Below are positions 7,862-15,361 of a stretch of DNA of 64,000 bases, in pieces. The DNA lies in NCBI GenBank assembly GCA_036513315.1, contig DATBZF010000053.1, positions 1 to 64,000 of the forward strand, in the 5' to 3' direction. Source of the DNA: Roseiarcus sp036513315 (lineage in GTDB: Bacteria > Pseudomonadota > Alphaproteobacteria > Rhizobiales > Beijerinckiaceae). Both the position numbers and the translations under genes were made by a program. Positions within the stretch are counted from its first letter, which is position 1; each line of letters starts with the position of its first letter. The notes beneath the pieces are model-generated. The model did not search any database. It had not been told where the DNA came from and was given only the letters and a program-made list of their open reading frames with translations.

Positions 7862-8650
7862 ATGGACCTCAAATTGAAGGGCAAGCGCGCGCTGGTTAGC
7901 GGCAGCACGGCAGGCATCGGCCTGGCTATCGCGGCGACATTGGCTGGTGAAGGCGCCCGGGTGATCGTCAACGGCCGGGCGCAATCCTCCGTCGACGCCA
8001 TTGTCAAAGAACTGAGATCCTCTGGCGGCGATGTCGATGGCTTTGCCGGCGATCTCAGCAAAGCGGCGTCGGCTGGGGAACTCGCCCGGCAATATCCCGA
8101 GGTCGATATCCTCGTGAACAATCTCGGCATCTTCGAGCCAAAGCCCTTCGAAGAGATCCCGGATGAGGACTGGGCGCGGTTCTTCAATGTCAACGTGCTC
8201 AGCGGAATTCGCCTCGCGCGGTTGTTTCTGCCGGCGATGAAGCGCGCCAATTGGGGGCGCATCATATTCATTTCAAGCGAAAGCGCCGTGCAGATCCCCG
8301 CCGAAATGATCCATTACGGCATGACGAAGACGGCTCAGCTCGCCGTCTCGCGCGGTCTGGCCGAAGCCGTCGCCGGAACCGGCATCACCGTCAACTGCGT
8401 CTTGCCGGGCCCGACAAAATCGCGGGGGGTTGGCGATTTCGTGGAAACGCTCGCGAAGGCGGGGGGAAAGTCTTTTGAGGAGGTCGAGAAGGAGTTCTTC
8501 GAAAAGGTGCGTCCGACCTCGCTGATCAAGCGGTTCGCTTCGCCCGAGGAGGCTGCTTCCCTTGTGGCGTACGTCGCCAGCCCCCTGGCGTCGGCGATAA
8601 CAGGCGCCGCCTTGCGGGTCGATGGTGGCGTCATAAAAAGTGCATTCTAG
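7862..8650 (+). CDS. SDR-family NAD(P)-dependent oxidoreductase
   Basis: A 262-residue classical short-chain dehydrogenase/reductase. The cofactor loop is SGSTAGIGLAIA at residues 14-25. NNLG lies near 89. The catalytic triad is Ser in ISSESA (about 140) with YxxxK as YGMTK (about 153-157). The C-terminal AALRVDGG motif is complete. The basic NGR after beta-2 suggests NADP(H) preference. The start at 7862 follows GAAAGGAAAG. The substrate is unknown. An IS5 remnant begins 19 bp after the stop, so the gene ends at a rearrangement junction but is intact. Confidence 0.9.
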   Translation: MDLKLKGKRALVSGSTAGIGLAIAATLAGEGARVIVNGRAQSSVDAIVKELRSSGGDVDGFAGDLSKAASAGELARQYPEVDILVNNLGIFEPKPFEEIPDEDWARFFNVNVLSGIRLARLFLPAMKRANWGRIIFISSESAVQIPAEMIHYGMTKTAQLAVSRGLAEAVAGTGITVNCVLPGPTKSRGVGDFVETLAKAGGKSFEEVEKEFFEKVRPTSLIKRFASPEEAASLVAYVASPLASAITGAALRVDGGVIKSAF

Positions 8651-8669
8651 CATCCGGACGGATACTGGC

Positions 8670-8843
8670 GGGACCGTAGCGTTCTGGAATATCGGCCCAC
8701 GGCGATCCCGTGCGCAGCCGCCAGTAAATGCCGTTCAACACTTTGCGATCGTCCGCTCGCGCCTTGCCTTGTGGCTTATTGGGCAACAATGGCGCGATGA
8801 TCGACCACTCAAAATCCGTCAGTTCGCAGCGACGGGCATGCAT
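8670..8843 (-). mobile_element. IS5-family transposase remnant (N-terminal end)
   Basis: Starting at an ATG on the minus strand (8843), 58 codons read MHARRCELTDFEWSIIAPLL and later YWRLRTGSPWADIPERYGP. This is the DUF4096-type N-terminal region of IS5/IS1031-family transposases. The catalytic DDE core is missing; the frame runs into unrelated sequence next to the SDR gene. No terminal repeats or target duplication could be identified. Confidence 0.8.
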
Positions 8844-8884
8844 TCGAAATCCTCCTCGGATTATAGGCTGACAGAGCTCAGTCT

Positions 8885-8921
8885 GGATTGCTTCGTCGCT
8901 TCGCTCCCTCGCAATGACGGC
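8885..8921. repeat. Dispersed repeat of the ATTGCTTCGTCGCTTCGCTC type
   Basis: The segment ATTGCTTCGTCGCTTCGCTC followed by CCTCGCAATGAC can fold through ATTGC/GCAAT ends. It resembles a short intergenic repeat I have seen across many alphaproteobacterial genomes. It separates the IS5 remnant from the GMC oxidoreductase gene. Confidence 0.4.
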
Positions 8922-8936
8922 GAAAGTCATCGCGCA

Positions 8937-10568
8937 CTAACCGCCGCCGCCTCTCGCCTCCATCATGAATTGCGCGCAGCGTGCGCCCATCATCATCGCC
9001 GGCGCATTGGTGTTGCCGGCGTTGATATTGGGCATGGCCGAGAGATCGCAGACGCGCAGATTGTCCACGCCGCGCAGGCGGAATTTGGCGTCGAGCGCCG
9101 CCAGCGGGTCGTTGCTGGCGCCCATCCGGCAGGTTCCGCTCGGGTGATAGTTGGTCTTCACCAGACGGCGGCAATGCGCCATCAGCGCTTCGTCGCCGAG
9201 ATCGGCGGGATCGGGCGCGACGATATGGCCGACCCGTTTGGCGAGCGGCCCGGACTGGAACGCGCGCAGGAAGAAACGCTGGCCGTCGATCATCGCGCGC
9301 ATGTCGGCCGGGTCTTTCAACAGATGGGGCGAGACCAGTGGCATGTCGTCGGGATTGGCCGAGGCGAGCCGGACGAAGCCGCGCGATTTCGGCTTCACCA
9401 CCACGGTGGTGACCGTCATTCCATAGGTATCGGCGACATGGCCGAGCGCATCGCGGTCGAGATAGACGATCGGCACGCAGAAAGCCTGGATGGTCGGGTC
9501 GGCCGCGGGATCGGTCGGGTTGACGAAGGCGCCGGCCTCGACGCCCGCGGAGGTGATCCGCCCCGTGCCGAACAGCTTGAACTGCAGGCCGTTGAGCAGC
9601 ATCCGCCAGCCGATTCCCTGCCTGTAATAGCCGTGCCTGCCATTGGCGACAGCGATGATCGGGACCTCCGGATGGTCGATCAGATTTTCGCCGACGCCCG
9701 GCAGGTCGGCGATGCATGGGACGCCATGGGCGCGCAGATGATCGGCGGGACCGATTCCCGACAGCATCAGCAATTGCGGGGTGATGAGCGCGCCGGCGGC
9801 GACGATCACTTCGCCATCCGCGAACGCCTGTCGCTCGGCGCCGCTCGCATCGCGCCAGGCGACGCCGATGGCGCGGCCGTTGTTGGTCAGAATGCGCCGC
9901 GCCTGCGCGCCGAGGCGGATCGTCAGATCGGGGTCGCCCTCGAGCGGCGCGAGGAAGGCGTAGGCCGCGCTGCTGCGTTTGCCGCGCCGGTTGGTGAATT
10001 GATAGAAGCCGACGCCTCTTTGTTTCGGCCCGTTGAAATCATAGTTGAACGGCTCGCCGAGCGCCTGCACGCTCTGGACGAACCAGCGCGAGACATCGTC
10101 GATATGGCCGGGGTCGGAGACCAGCACCGGCCCGTCGGCGCCGTGTAATTCGTCGCAGAGCCGATTGTTGCCTTCCATCGCGCGGAAATGCGGCAACACG
10201 TCGGCCCAGCTCCAGCCGGGATAATCATTGTCGCCGCGCAGCAGCGCATCCCATTCGTCATAGTCGGAAGCGCGGCCGCGCATATAGACCTGCGCATTCA
10301 CCGACGAGCCGCCGCCGAGCACGTTGCCTTGCGGAATGTCGTGAACGCGCCCGTTCAAGTGTTCCTGCGGCACAGTATGGTGGTAGCGCATGAACTTGCT
10401 GCCGTTGATCATCTTGAAAATGCCCGGCGGCATATCGAGCAACGGATGGCGGTGCGAATGGCCGGCTTCCAGCAGCAGCACACGCGCGCCTTTCCTGACC
10501 AGCCCCGCGGCCGCGGCGCAGCCCGACGAGCCGCCGCCGACGATGATGTGGTCGTAGCTCTCGCTCAC
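8937..10568 (-). CDS. GMC-family FAD-dependent oxidoreductase (choline dehydrogenase-like)
   Basis: A 543-residue GMC flavoenzyme, predicted to oxidise an alcohol (choline-, glucose- or polyol-type) with bound FAD. The FAD loop IIVGGGSSGCAAA starts near residue 9. GMC signature 1 GNVLGGGSSVNAQVYMRGR lies near 80, signature 2 GALITPQLLMLSGIG near 260. The C-terminal catalytic His is in TNYHPSGTCRMG, with the Asn in NTNAP. The start is the GTG at 10568, which overlaps the TGA of the upstream enolase-superfamily gene as GTGA; the upstream in-frame ATG at 10595 lies inside that gene. The arrangement indicates a two-gene operon with translational coupling. The C-terminus ends in a glycine-rich tail. 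Confidence 0.9.
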   Translation of the reverse strand: MSESYDHIIVGGGSSGCAAAAGLVRKGARVLLLEAGHSHRHPLLDMPPGIFKMINGSKFMRYHHTVPQEHLNGRVHDIPQGNVLGGGSSVNAQVYMRGRASDYDEWDALLRGDNDYPGWSWADVLPHFRAMEGNNRLCDELHGADGPVLVSDPGHIDDVSRWFVQSVQALGEPFNYDFNGPKQRGVGFYQFTNRRGKRSSAAYAFLAPLEGDPDLTIRLGAQARRILTNNGRAIGVAWRDASGAERQAFADGEVIVAAGALITPQLLMLSGIGPADHLRAHGVPCIADLPGVGENLIDHPEVPIIAVANGRHGYYRQGIGWRMLLNGLQFKLFGTGRITSAGVEAGAFVNPTDPAADPTIQAFCVPIVYLDRDALGHVADTYGMTVTTVVVKPKSRGFVRLASANPDDMPLVSPHLLKDPADMRAMIDGQRFFLRAFQSGPLAKRVGHIVAPDPADLGDEALMAHCRRLVKTNYHPSGTCRMGASNDPLAALDAKFRLRGVDNLRVCDLSAMPNINAGNTNAPAMMMGARCAQFMMEARGGGG

Positions 10569-11653
10569 GCGCGGATTTTCTCCAGGCCTTGCCAATCGAA
10601 GGCGATGCCGTGGCCCGGCCGGTTCGGCGCGTGTGCGAAACCGTCGGCGATACGCAGCGGCTCGGCTATGTAGAGGTCGAGGCCGAAGCCATGCGCTTCG
10701 AGATAGGAGCGGTTGGGGCAGGCGGCGAGCAGATGCACGGTGACGTCATGCGCGCCATGGCTGGTTACCGGCATGTTGAACGCCTCAGCGAGATGGGCGA
10801 TTTTCATGAAGGCGGAGACGCCGCCGCAATTGGTGACGTCGGGCTCGGGATAAGTCACCGCGCCGGAGGCGATATATTGCTTGAACTCCCACAGGCTGCG
10901 CAGGTTCTCGCCGGCGGCGATCGGCAGGCCGCCCTCGCGCACGATGCGCGCATGGCCGGCCGGATCGTCAGGGATCGTCGGCTCTTCGAGCCAGGTGAGA
11001 TCGTAAGGCGCCAGCGCGCGGGCGGCGCGGATCGCTTCGTCGACGCCCCATTTCATATTGGCGTCGACCATCAGCGGGAAGCCATCGCCGAGATGGGCGC
11101 GCATCGCTTTGACGCGCTCGACATCCTCAGTGAGGCGCGTGCGGCCGACCTTCATCTTGATCGCGCGAAAGCCTTTGGCGAGATTGTCGTCGGTCTGGCG
11201 CAGCAGTTTGTCGAGTGGCAGGTCGAGATCGATGCCGCCGGCGTAGCACGGGACCTTGGCGTCGAAGCCGCCGAGATAGTTCCATAGCGGCAGTCCCGCG
11301 CGTTTAGCCTTGAGGTCCCACAACGCCATGTCGAAAGCGGAAATGGCGAGCACGGTCGGACCGCCGCGCCCGCCGTAATGCAGCGCCCACCAGGCTTTCT
11401 GCCAGAGCGCTTCAACATGGTCGGCTTCGGCGCCGGCGAAGATTTCCGGCATTTCGCGCCTGAGGATCGCGTCGATCGCCGCGCCGTTGCGCCCGACCGT
11501 GAATGTATAGCCGACGCCCTCGGCGCCGTCGGCGTCGCGCAGGCGCATCGTATTGAGCTCGAAGGCGCGGATCTCGCCATGCGTGCTGTCTGTGAGCATC
11601 ACGGGCAGCGGGATTCGATAGAAGCCCGGCTCGATCGAAGTCAGTCTGGCCAC
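10565..11653 (-). CDS. Enolase-superfamily enzyme (mandelate racemase/muconate lactonizing type)
   Basis: A 362-residue member of the MR/MLE branch of the enolase superfamily, which abstracts the alpha-proton of a carboxylate and either dehydrates or epimerises it. Acid/base and metal residues are visible: KMKVG near 166 (K-x-K), VDAN near 197 (metal Asp), EEP near 222, AGEN near 248 and the HGAHD segment near 298. The K-x-K plus H-D arrangement favours acid-sugar dehydratase or mandelate-racemase-like chemistry. It is the first gene of a pair with the GMC oxidoreductase (4-nt overlap), so oxidation of an alcohol or aldose and processing of the resulting acid is a reasonable guess. The substrate cannot be named. 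Confidence 0.88.
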   Translation of the reverse strand: MARLTSIEPGFYRIPLPVMLTDSTHGEIRAFELNTMRLRDADGAEGVGYTFTVGRNGAAIDAILRREMPEIFAGAEADHVEALWQKAWWALHYGGRGGPTVLAISAFDMALWDLKAKRAGLPLWNYLGGFDAKVPCYAGGIDLDLPLDKLLRQTDDNLAKGFRAIKMKVGRTRLTEDVERVKAMRAHLGDGFPLMVDANMKWGVDEAIRAARALAPYDLTWLEEPTIPDDPAGHARIVREGGLPIAAGENLRSLWEFKQYIASGAVTYPEPDVTNCGGVSAFMKIAHLAEAFNMPVTSHGAHDVTVHLLAACPNRSYLEAHGFGLDLYIAEPLRIADGFAHAPNRPGHGIAFDWQGLEKIRA

Positions 11654-11900
11654 GCGGGTTTCCTCCGGATTGCGGATTTTTGGTTGTGACGATCCGACGG
11701 GCGCCAGATCGTTGTCAGCATTTCAAAAAGGGCAATTTGAGCGGAGGCGCAAGCTCGAAAGAGTTGCGACGGGTATCTCTTAGCCGCCCTTCACCAGCAA
11801 CCATCGCGCTGCCATCGGCGCGCGAAGCCGTCAAGTCGACCTGCTTCGCAGGCGGCTTCGCCGGACTTGACCGCTCCGCCCGCCGATGGCCGTTTGCCTA

Positions 11901-11960
11901 CCATGTCCTTTGGTGAGCGATGCGGCCCGATTGGGCCGCGCCGCTCAACAAAGGACATGG
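11901..11960. repeat. Long composite hairpin in a gene-free stretch
   Basis: CCATGTCCTTTGGTGAGCG (11901-11919) pairs with CGCTCAACAAAGGACATGG (11942-11960) with a single mismatch. Inside it GCGGCCC-GATT-GGGCCGC forms a second perfect stem. The 60-nt unit lies in the 530-bp stretch between the enolase-superfamily gene and the PadR gene (11654-12185), where no gene can be supported. It has no T-run and is more like a mobile palindrome or structured RNA than a terminator. Confidence 0.6.
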
Positions 11961-12110
11961 AAGCCTCTTTGCCGCGCCGATGGGGCGCAGTCACCCCGAA
12001 GGGGCCGCAGCGAAGCGGAGGAGCGGCGCAGCCGCTTGACGGCGATTCGTCGGCGTGGCTCCCACGGGTCATCTCCAAGCACGACTTCCTCCCTCACGCC
12101 GCGGCGCCTC

Positions 12111-12163
12111 TTGACAAGAGCCTATCAAGATATATCTTAAGTCACGACATATCGTAATATGTC
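12111..12163 (+). promoter_or_regulatory. PadR gene promoter with two palindromic operators
   Basis: A -35 box TTGACA (12111-12116) is followed after 16 bp by a -10 box TATCTT (12133-12138). Over the -10 box lies the perfect palindrome AAGATATATCTT (12127-12138). Just downstream is GACATAT-CGTA-ATATGTC (12146-12163), also perfect. AT-rich dyads covering the promoter fit autorepression by the PadR protein encoded next. The first possible ATG (12159) lies inside the second operator. Confidence 0.65.
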
Positions 12164-12185
12164 ATTCAACTCAGGAGAGAGAACA

Positions 12186-12764
12186 TTGTTTTTCAGACAT
12201 TTCCACCGACACGAACCGGGCCACGCGATGCGCGACGGCTTCGGACATGGCCGCCACGGCGGCTTTGAAGGCCATCACCGCGGCCGCGGCTTTCGCGGAC
12301 GCGACAGCGAGCGCGTCTTCGAACATGGCGACCTTCGCCTGGTCATTATGGCGCTGCTCAAGGACAAGCCGCGCTACGGCTACGAGATCATCAAGGATCT
12401 CGAAGAGCGCGTCGGCGGCGGCTACAGCCCGAGCCCCGGCGTCGTCTATCCGACCTTGACGCTGCTCGAGGAAGTCGGCCACGCCACCGTCACCAACGAA
12501 CATAGCGGGCGTCGGCTCTATACGCTTTCGGCCGAAGGCCTCGCCTATCTCGAAGCGAACCGCACCCTCGTCGATTCCATTCTCGCGCGGGTATCGGAGG
12601 CCAGCGCCTCGCGTCGCGGGCCGCCGCTCTCGGTGATGCGCGCGATGGAGAATCTCGGCACGGCGCTTCGTCTGCGCCTGCGCGGTCGGCCTTTCAACGA
12701 CGATCAAATCCGCGTGATCGCCGCGGCGATCGACGCCGCCGCCAAGTCGATCGAGGAGAGCTGA
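12186..12764 (+). CDS. PadR-family regulator, YqjI-like with His/Gly-rich metal-binding N-terminus
   Basis: A 192-residue PadR-type winged-helix repressor. Residues 1-45 form a His/Arg/Gly-rich segment (HFHRHEPGHA, GFGHGRHGGFEGHHRGRGF) that probably binds a metal. The DNA-binding core follows from FEHGDLRLVIMALL through YGYEIIKDLEE, SPSPGVVYPTLTLLEE and GRRLYTLSAEG, with a C-terminal dimerisation helix. This architecture matches Escherichia coli YqjI, a nickel-responsive repressor, except that YqjI also has Cys in the N-terminal part and this protein has none. The TTG at 12186 was chosen because AGGAG lies 8 nt upstream; an ATG at 12159 would add nine residues but lies within a palindromic operator and lacks a Shine-Dalgarno. 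No yqjH-like ferric reductase is adjacent. Confidence 0.88.
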   Translation: MFFRHFHRHEPGHAMRDGFGHGRHGGFEGHHRGRGFRGRDSERVFEHGDLRLVIMALLKDKPRYGYEIIKDLEERVGGGYSPSPGVVYPTLTLLEEVGHATVTNEHSGRRLYTLSAEGLAYLEANRTLVDSILARVSEASASRRGPPLSVMRAMENLGTALRLRLRGRPFNDDQIRVIAAAIDAAAKSIEES

Positions 12765-12781
12765 GCGCCGCGGCGTCCTCT

Positions 12782-13651
12782 CTAGACGCCGTGGTCTTTC
12801 AGCCAGCCTGTCGCTTCCTTCCACGAGGCTTCGGCGTCCGCCTTGTTGTAGCTTGGACGATAATCGGCGTGGAAGGCGTGACCGGTATCGTCATAGACGA
12901 TGATTTTCGAAGCGCCGCCGGCGGCGGCGAGCTTTTCGCGCATCGCCGCGATCTGCGGCGCGGTGATGCCGGCATCCTTGCCGCCATAGAGGCCGAGCAC
13001 CGGAACCTTGAGATCGCCGACGATGTCGGGCGGGTTCTTCGGCTTCAGCGCGCCTGGCGCGCCGCCAAGCGGCCCATACCAGGCGATCGCCGCCTTGAGG
13101 GAAGGATTATGCGCGGCATAGAGCCAGCTCTCGCGGCCGCCCCAGCAAAAGCCGGTGACGGCGGCGCGCGAGACATCCGCCGAACCGCTGGCCCTGGCGA
13201 AGGCGAGCGCCGCGTCGAGGTCGCTCAGCACTTGCGCGTCGGGTATCTTCGAGACGATGTCGGCCATGATCTTCTTGATGTCGGTTTCGCTCGAAGCGTC
13301 GCCGACGCGCGCATAAAGGTCGGGCGCGATCGCGTAATAGCCGAGCTTCGCCCAGCGCCGGCAGACGTCCTTGATATATTCATGGACGCCGAAAATTTCG
13401 TGGATGACCAGCACGCTCGGGAAGGGACCGCCATGATCGGGCATCGCGCGATAGGCCGGGATATCGGCGTCGCCGGCGGGGACCTTCACTTCGCCGGCGA
13501 CAAGCCCGTCGGCTGATGTCGTCACCACTTGCGCCAGGACGGGCGTGACGGCGGCGCAAAAGCCGATGGTGAGGCTCGCCTTGACGAGAACGCGGCGATT
13601 GAGCGGCGCGACGGGCGGCCGCAGGGAGTTCAGATGGTCGGAATCGAACAT
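12782..13651 (-). CDS. Dienelactone hydrolase family protein, probably Tat-exported
   Basis: A 289-residue alpha/beta hydrolase of the dienelactone hydrolase family. A twin-arginine signal is visible (LNRRVLVKA followed by SLTIGFCAAVTPVLA), so the enzyme is likely periplasmic. The catalytic triad is complete: nucleophile Cys in GFCWGG (about 167), Asp in GGKDAGI (about 225) and His in GHAFH (about 258). An Asp-Glu segment (IHEIFGV) matches the family's substrate pocket. Exported members hydrolyse various esters and lactones, and the physiological substrate is not evident. It is convergent with the PadR gene (17-bp gap) and alone in its transcription unit. Confidence 0.87.
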   Translation of the reverse strand: MFDSDHLNSLRPPVAPLNRRVLVKASLTIGFCAAVTPVLAQVVTTSADGLVAGEVKVPAGDADIPAYRAMPDHGGPFPSVLVIHEIFGVHEYIKDVCRRWAKLGYYAIAPDLYARVGDASSETDIKKIMADIVSKIPDAQVLSDLDAALAFARASGSADVSRAAVTGFCWGGRESWLYAAHNPSLKAAIAWYGPLGGAPGALKPKNPPDIVGDLKVPVLGLYGGKDAGITAPQIAAMREKLAAAGGASKIIVYDDTGHAFHADYRPSYNKADAEASWKEATGWLKDHGV

Positions 13652-13807
13652 GGCGGCTCCGTGAAGAACGAACAGGCGCGCTACTCAAGCGTCCATCGCG
13701 AGCGGAGCGCGAATCAATGTTTTGTGTAGCGCCCCACGCGCCATAATGGTTCCAAAGGCGACCGATCCGCGTTAGGCCGTCGTCGCGAGTATGAAGGATT
13801 AGGATTG

Positions 13808-15196
13808 ATGGCCGACTTTGATGGTCTGCCGGTTCCGCAGCGTTACTGGTCGGCTCTCGCCATCTGGATCGCGCTGGTGATGGCCGTTCTCGACGGCGCC
13901 ATCGCCAATGTTGCGCTGCCGACGATTGCGCGCGAGCTTTCCGCCGCGCCGGATCAGACGATATGGGTGGTCAACGGCTTTCAGCTCGCCGTGGTCGTGT
14001 CTTTGCTGCCGCTCGCCGCGCTCGGCGAAATGGTCGGCTATCGCCGGGTGTTCCTGGCGGGCGTGATCCTGTTCACCATCGCCTCGCTCGGCTGCGCGCT
14101 CGCCCAGAGCCTCCCCGCGCTGATCCTCGCGCGCGTCGTGCAGGGATTGGGCTCGGCCGGCATCATGAGCGTCAATGGCGCGCTGCTGCGCTTTTCCTAT
14201 CCGCAACGATTGCTTGGGCGCGGCGTCGGCATGAACGCGCTGGTCGTCTCGGCCGCAGCGGCGTTCGGCCCGACCGTCGCTTCCGCGATCCTCGCGCTTG
14301 GGCCATGGCAATGGCTGTTCGCCGTCAATATTCCGATCGGCGTCTTTGCGTTCCTGGTCGGGCGCGTAACGCTGCCCGGCAGCCCGACTTCGGGTAGGCT
14401 CGATCTGCCGAGCACATTGCTGAATGTCGCGACATTTGGTTTCGGATTCATTGGGATCGACGTATTGACGCGCGGCGGCGATGCGCGGATCGGCGCCGCC
14501 GAACTTGCCGCTGCAATTGTCACCGGGCTGACGCTGATCTGGCGATCGCGTTCGCAGGTGAGGCCGCTGGTGCCGATCGACCTGCTCAGGAACAGGCTGT
14601 TCGCGCTGACGGTGGTGACTTCGATCGCCTCCTTCACGGCGCAGATGCTCGCTTTCGTTTCCTTGCCCTTCTATCTCCAGGGCGTGCTGCATCGCAGCCA
14701 GGTCGACACCGGCCTGTTGATGACGCCATGGCCGCTCGCGGCCGGCATCGCCGCGACAATCGCCGGTCGTGCAGCCGATCGCTTTCCCGCCGCGATCCTC
14801 GGCGGCGCCGGGCTCGCCGTTCTGGCGGCCGGGCTGGCGTCGCTGGCGATCCTTCCCGCCGACGCCTCCTCGCTTTCGATCGCCTGGCGGATGGCGGTCT
14901 GCGGCCTCGGCTTCGGCTTCTTCCAGTCGCCGAACAATCGCACCATGCTGTCTTCCGCGCCGATGGACCGCAGCGGCGCGGCGGGCGGCATGCTCGCCAC
15001 CGCCCGGCTGACCGGCCAGACGATCGGCGCGACGCTGGCGGCGATTTCGTTTCGCTTCGCGACGAGCGCTGAACCCGTCGCGCTCGGCGTCGCGGCTTTG
15101 TTCGCCGCCGGCGCGGCGATCGCCAGCGTCTCGCGGCTCCTGCACGCGCCGCCGGTTCCGCCAACCGAGCCGGGACCGGTCGCTGAGGCGCCGTGA
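13808..15196 (+). CDS. MFS drug exporter, DHA2-like
   Basis: A 462-residue major facilitator superfamily transporter resembling the DHA2 (SmvA/EmrB-like) proton antiporters that export cationic biocides and drugs. Motif D1/C-like text LDGAIANVALPTIARELS is in helix 1. GYRRVFLAGVILF corresponds to motif A, and ARVVQGLGSAGIMSVNGALL to motif B. FGPTVASAILALGPWQWLFAVNIPIG corresponds to the antiporter motif C region. Roughly 14 hydrophobic segments are expected from the length. The ATG at 13808 was chosen over the adjacent TTG at 13805. It is followed by a REP palindrome and then a beta-lactamase gene on the same strand. Confidence 0.88.
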   Translation: MADFDGLPVPQRYWSALAIWIALVMAVLDGAIANVALPTIARELSAAPDQTIWVVNGFQLAVVVSLLPLAALGEMVGYRRVFLAGVILFTIASLGCALAQSLPALILARVVQGLGSAGIMSVNGALLRFSYPQRLLGRGVGMNALVVSAAAAFGPTVASAILALGPWQWLFAVNIPIGVFAFLVGRVTLPGSPTSGRLDLPSTLLNVATFGFGFIGIDVLTRGGDARIGAAELAAAIVTGLTLIWRSRSQVRPLVPIDLLRNRLFALTVVTSIASFTAQMLAFVSLPFYLQGVLHRSQVDTGLLMTPWPLAAGIAATIAGRAADRFPAAILGGAGLAVLAAGLASLAILPADASSLSIAWRMAVCGLGFGFFQSPNNRTMLSSAPMDRSGAAGGMLATARLTGQTIGATLAAISFRFATSAEPVALGVAALFAAGAAIASVSRLLHAPPVPPTEPGPVAEAP

Positions 15197-15215
15197 CGGT
15201 TCTACTTGCAATGTC

Positions 15216-15297
15216 GCGCCGCCCCTCATCCGTCCGGCTTCTCCCCGCTACGCGGCGCGAAGGTGTCATGCGAAGCATGACGGATGAGGGGCGGCGC
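15216..15297. repeat. REP-like palindrome, copy 2, with perfect 19-bp arms
   Basis: GCGCCGCCCCTCATCCGTC (15216-15234) and its exact reverse complement (15279-15297) enclose CTTCTCCCCGCTACGCGG and a GTCATGC/GCATGAC hairpin. The repeat sits between the exporter and beta-lactamase genes and may limit read-through. It shares its blocks with copies at 135-228 and 16279-16333. Confidence 0.85.
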
Positions 15298-15361
15298 AAA
15301 CATTTCGGAACGGTCTCCCCCCTTCCTTTCCCATGTGCCTGAACTCTGCTGAAAGTCTTCA

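Noticed and set aside
2278..9000. Genomic island integrated at tRNA-Arg(TCG)
   Set aside because: Accessory genes and relics follow the tRNA, but no integrase, no repeated tRNA 3' end and no boundary could be found.
8640..10148. 502-residue plus-strand frame antisense to the GMC oxidoreductase
   Set aside because: The GMC gene has all its motifs; this frame also runs through the IS5 remnant and has no family features.
11791..12078. 95-residue minus-strand frame in the gene-free stretch
   Set aside because: It reads through both arms of the long hairpin and has no ribosome-binding site or known family.
13799..15229. 476-residue minus-strand frame antisense to the MFS exporter
   Set aside because: Composition is Arg/Gly/Asp/Gln-rich with no hydrophobic core, an antisense shadow of a membrane-protein gene.
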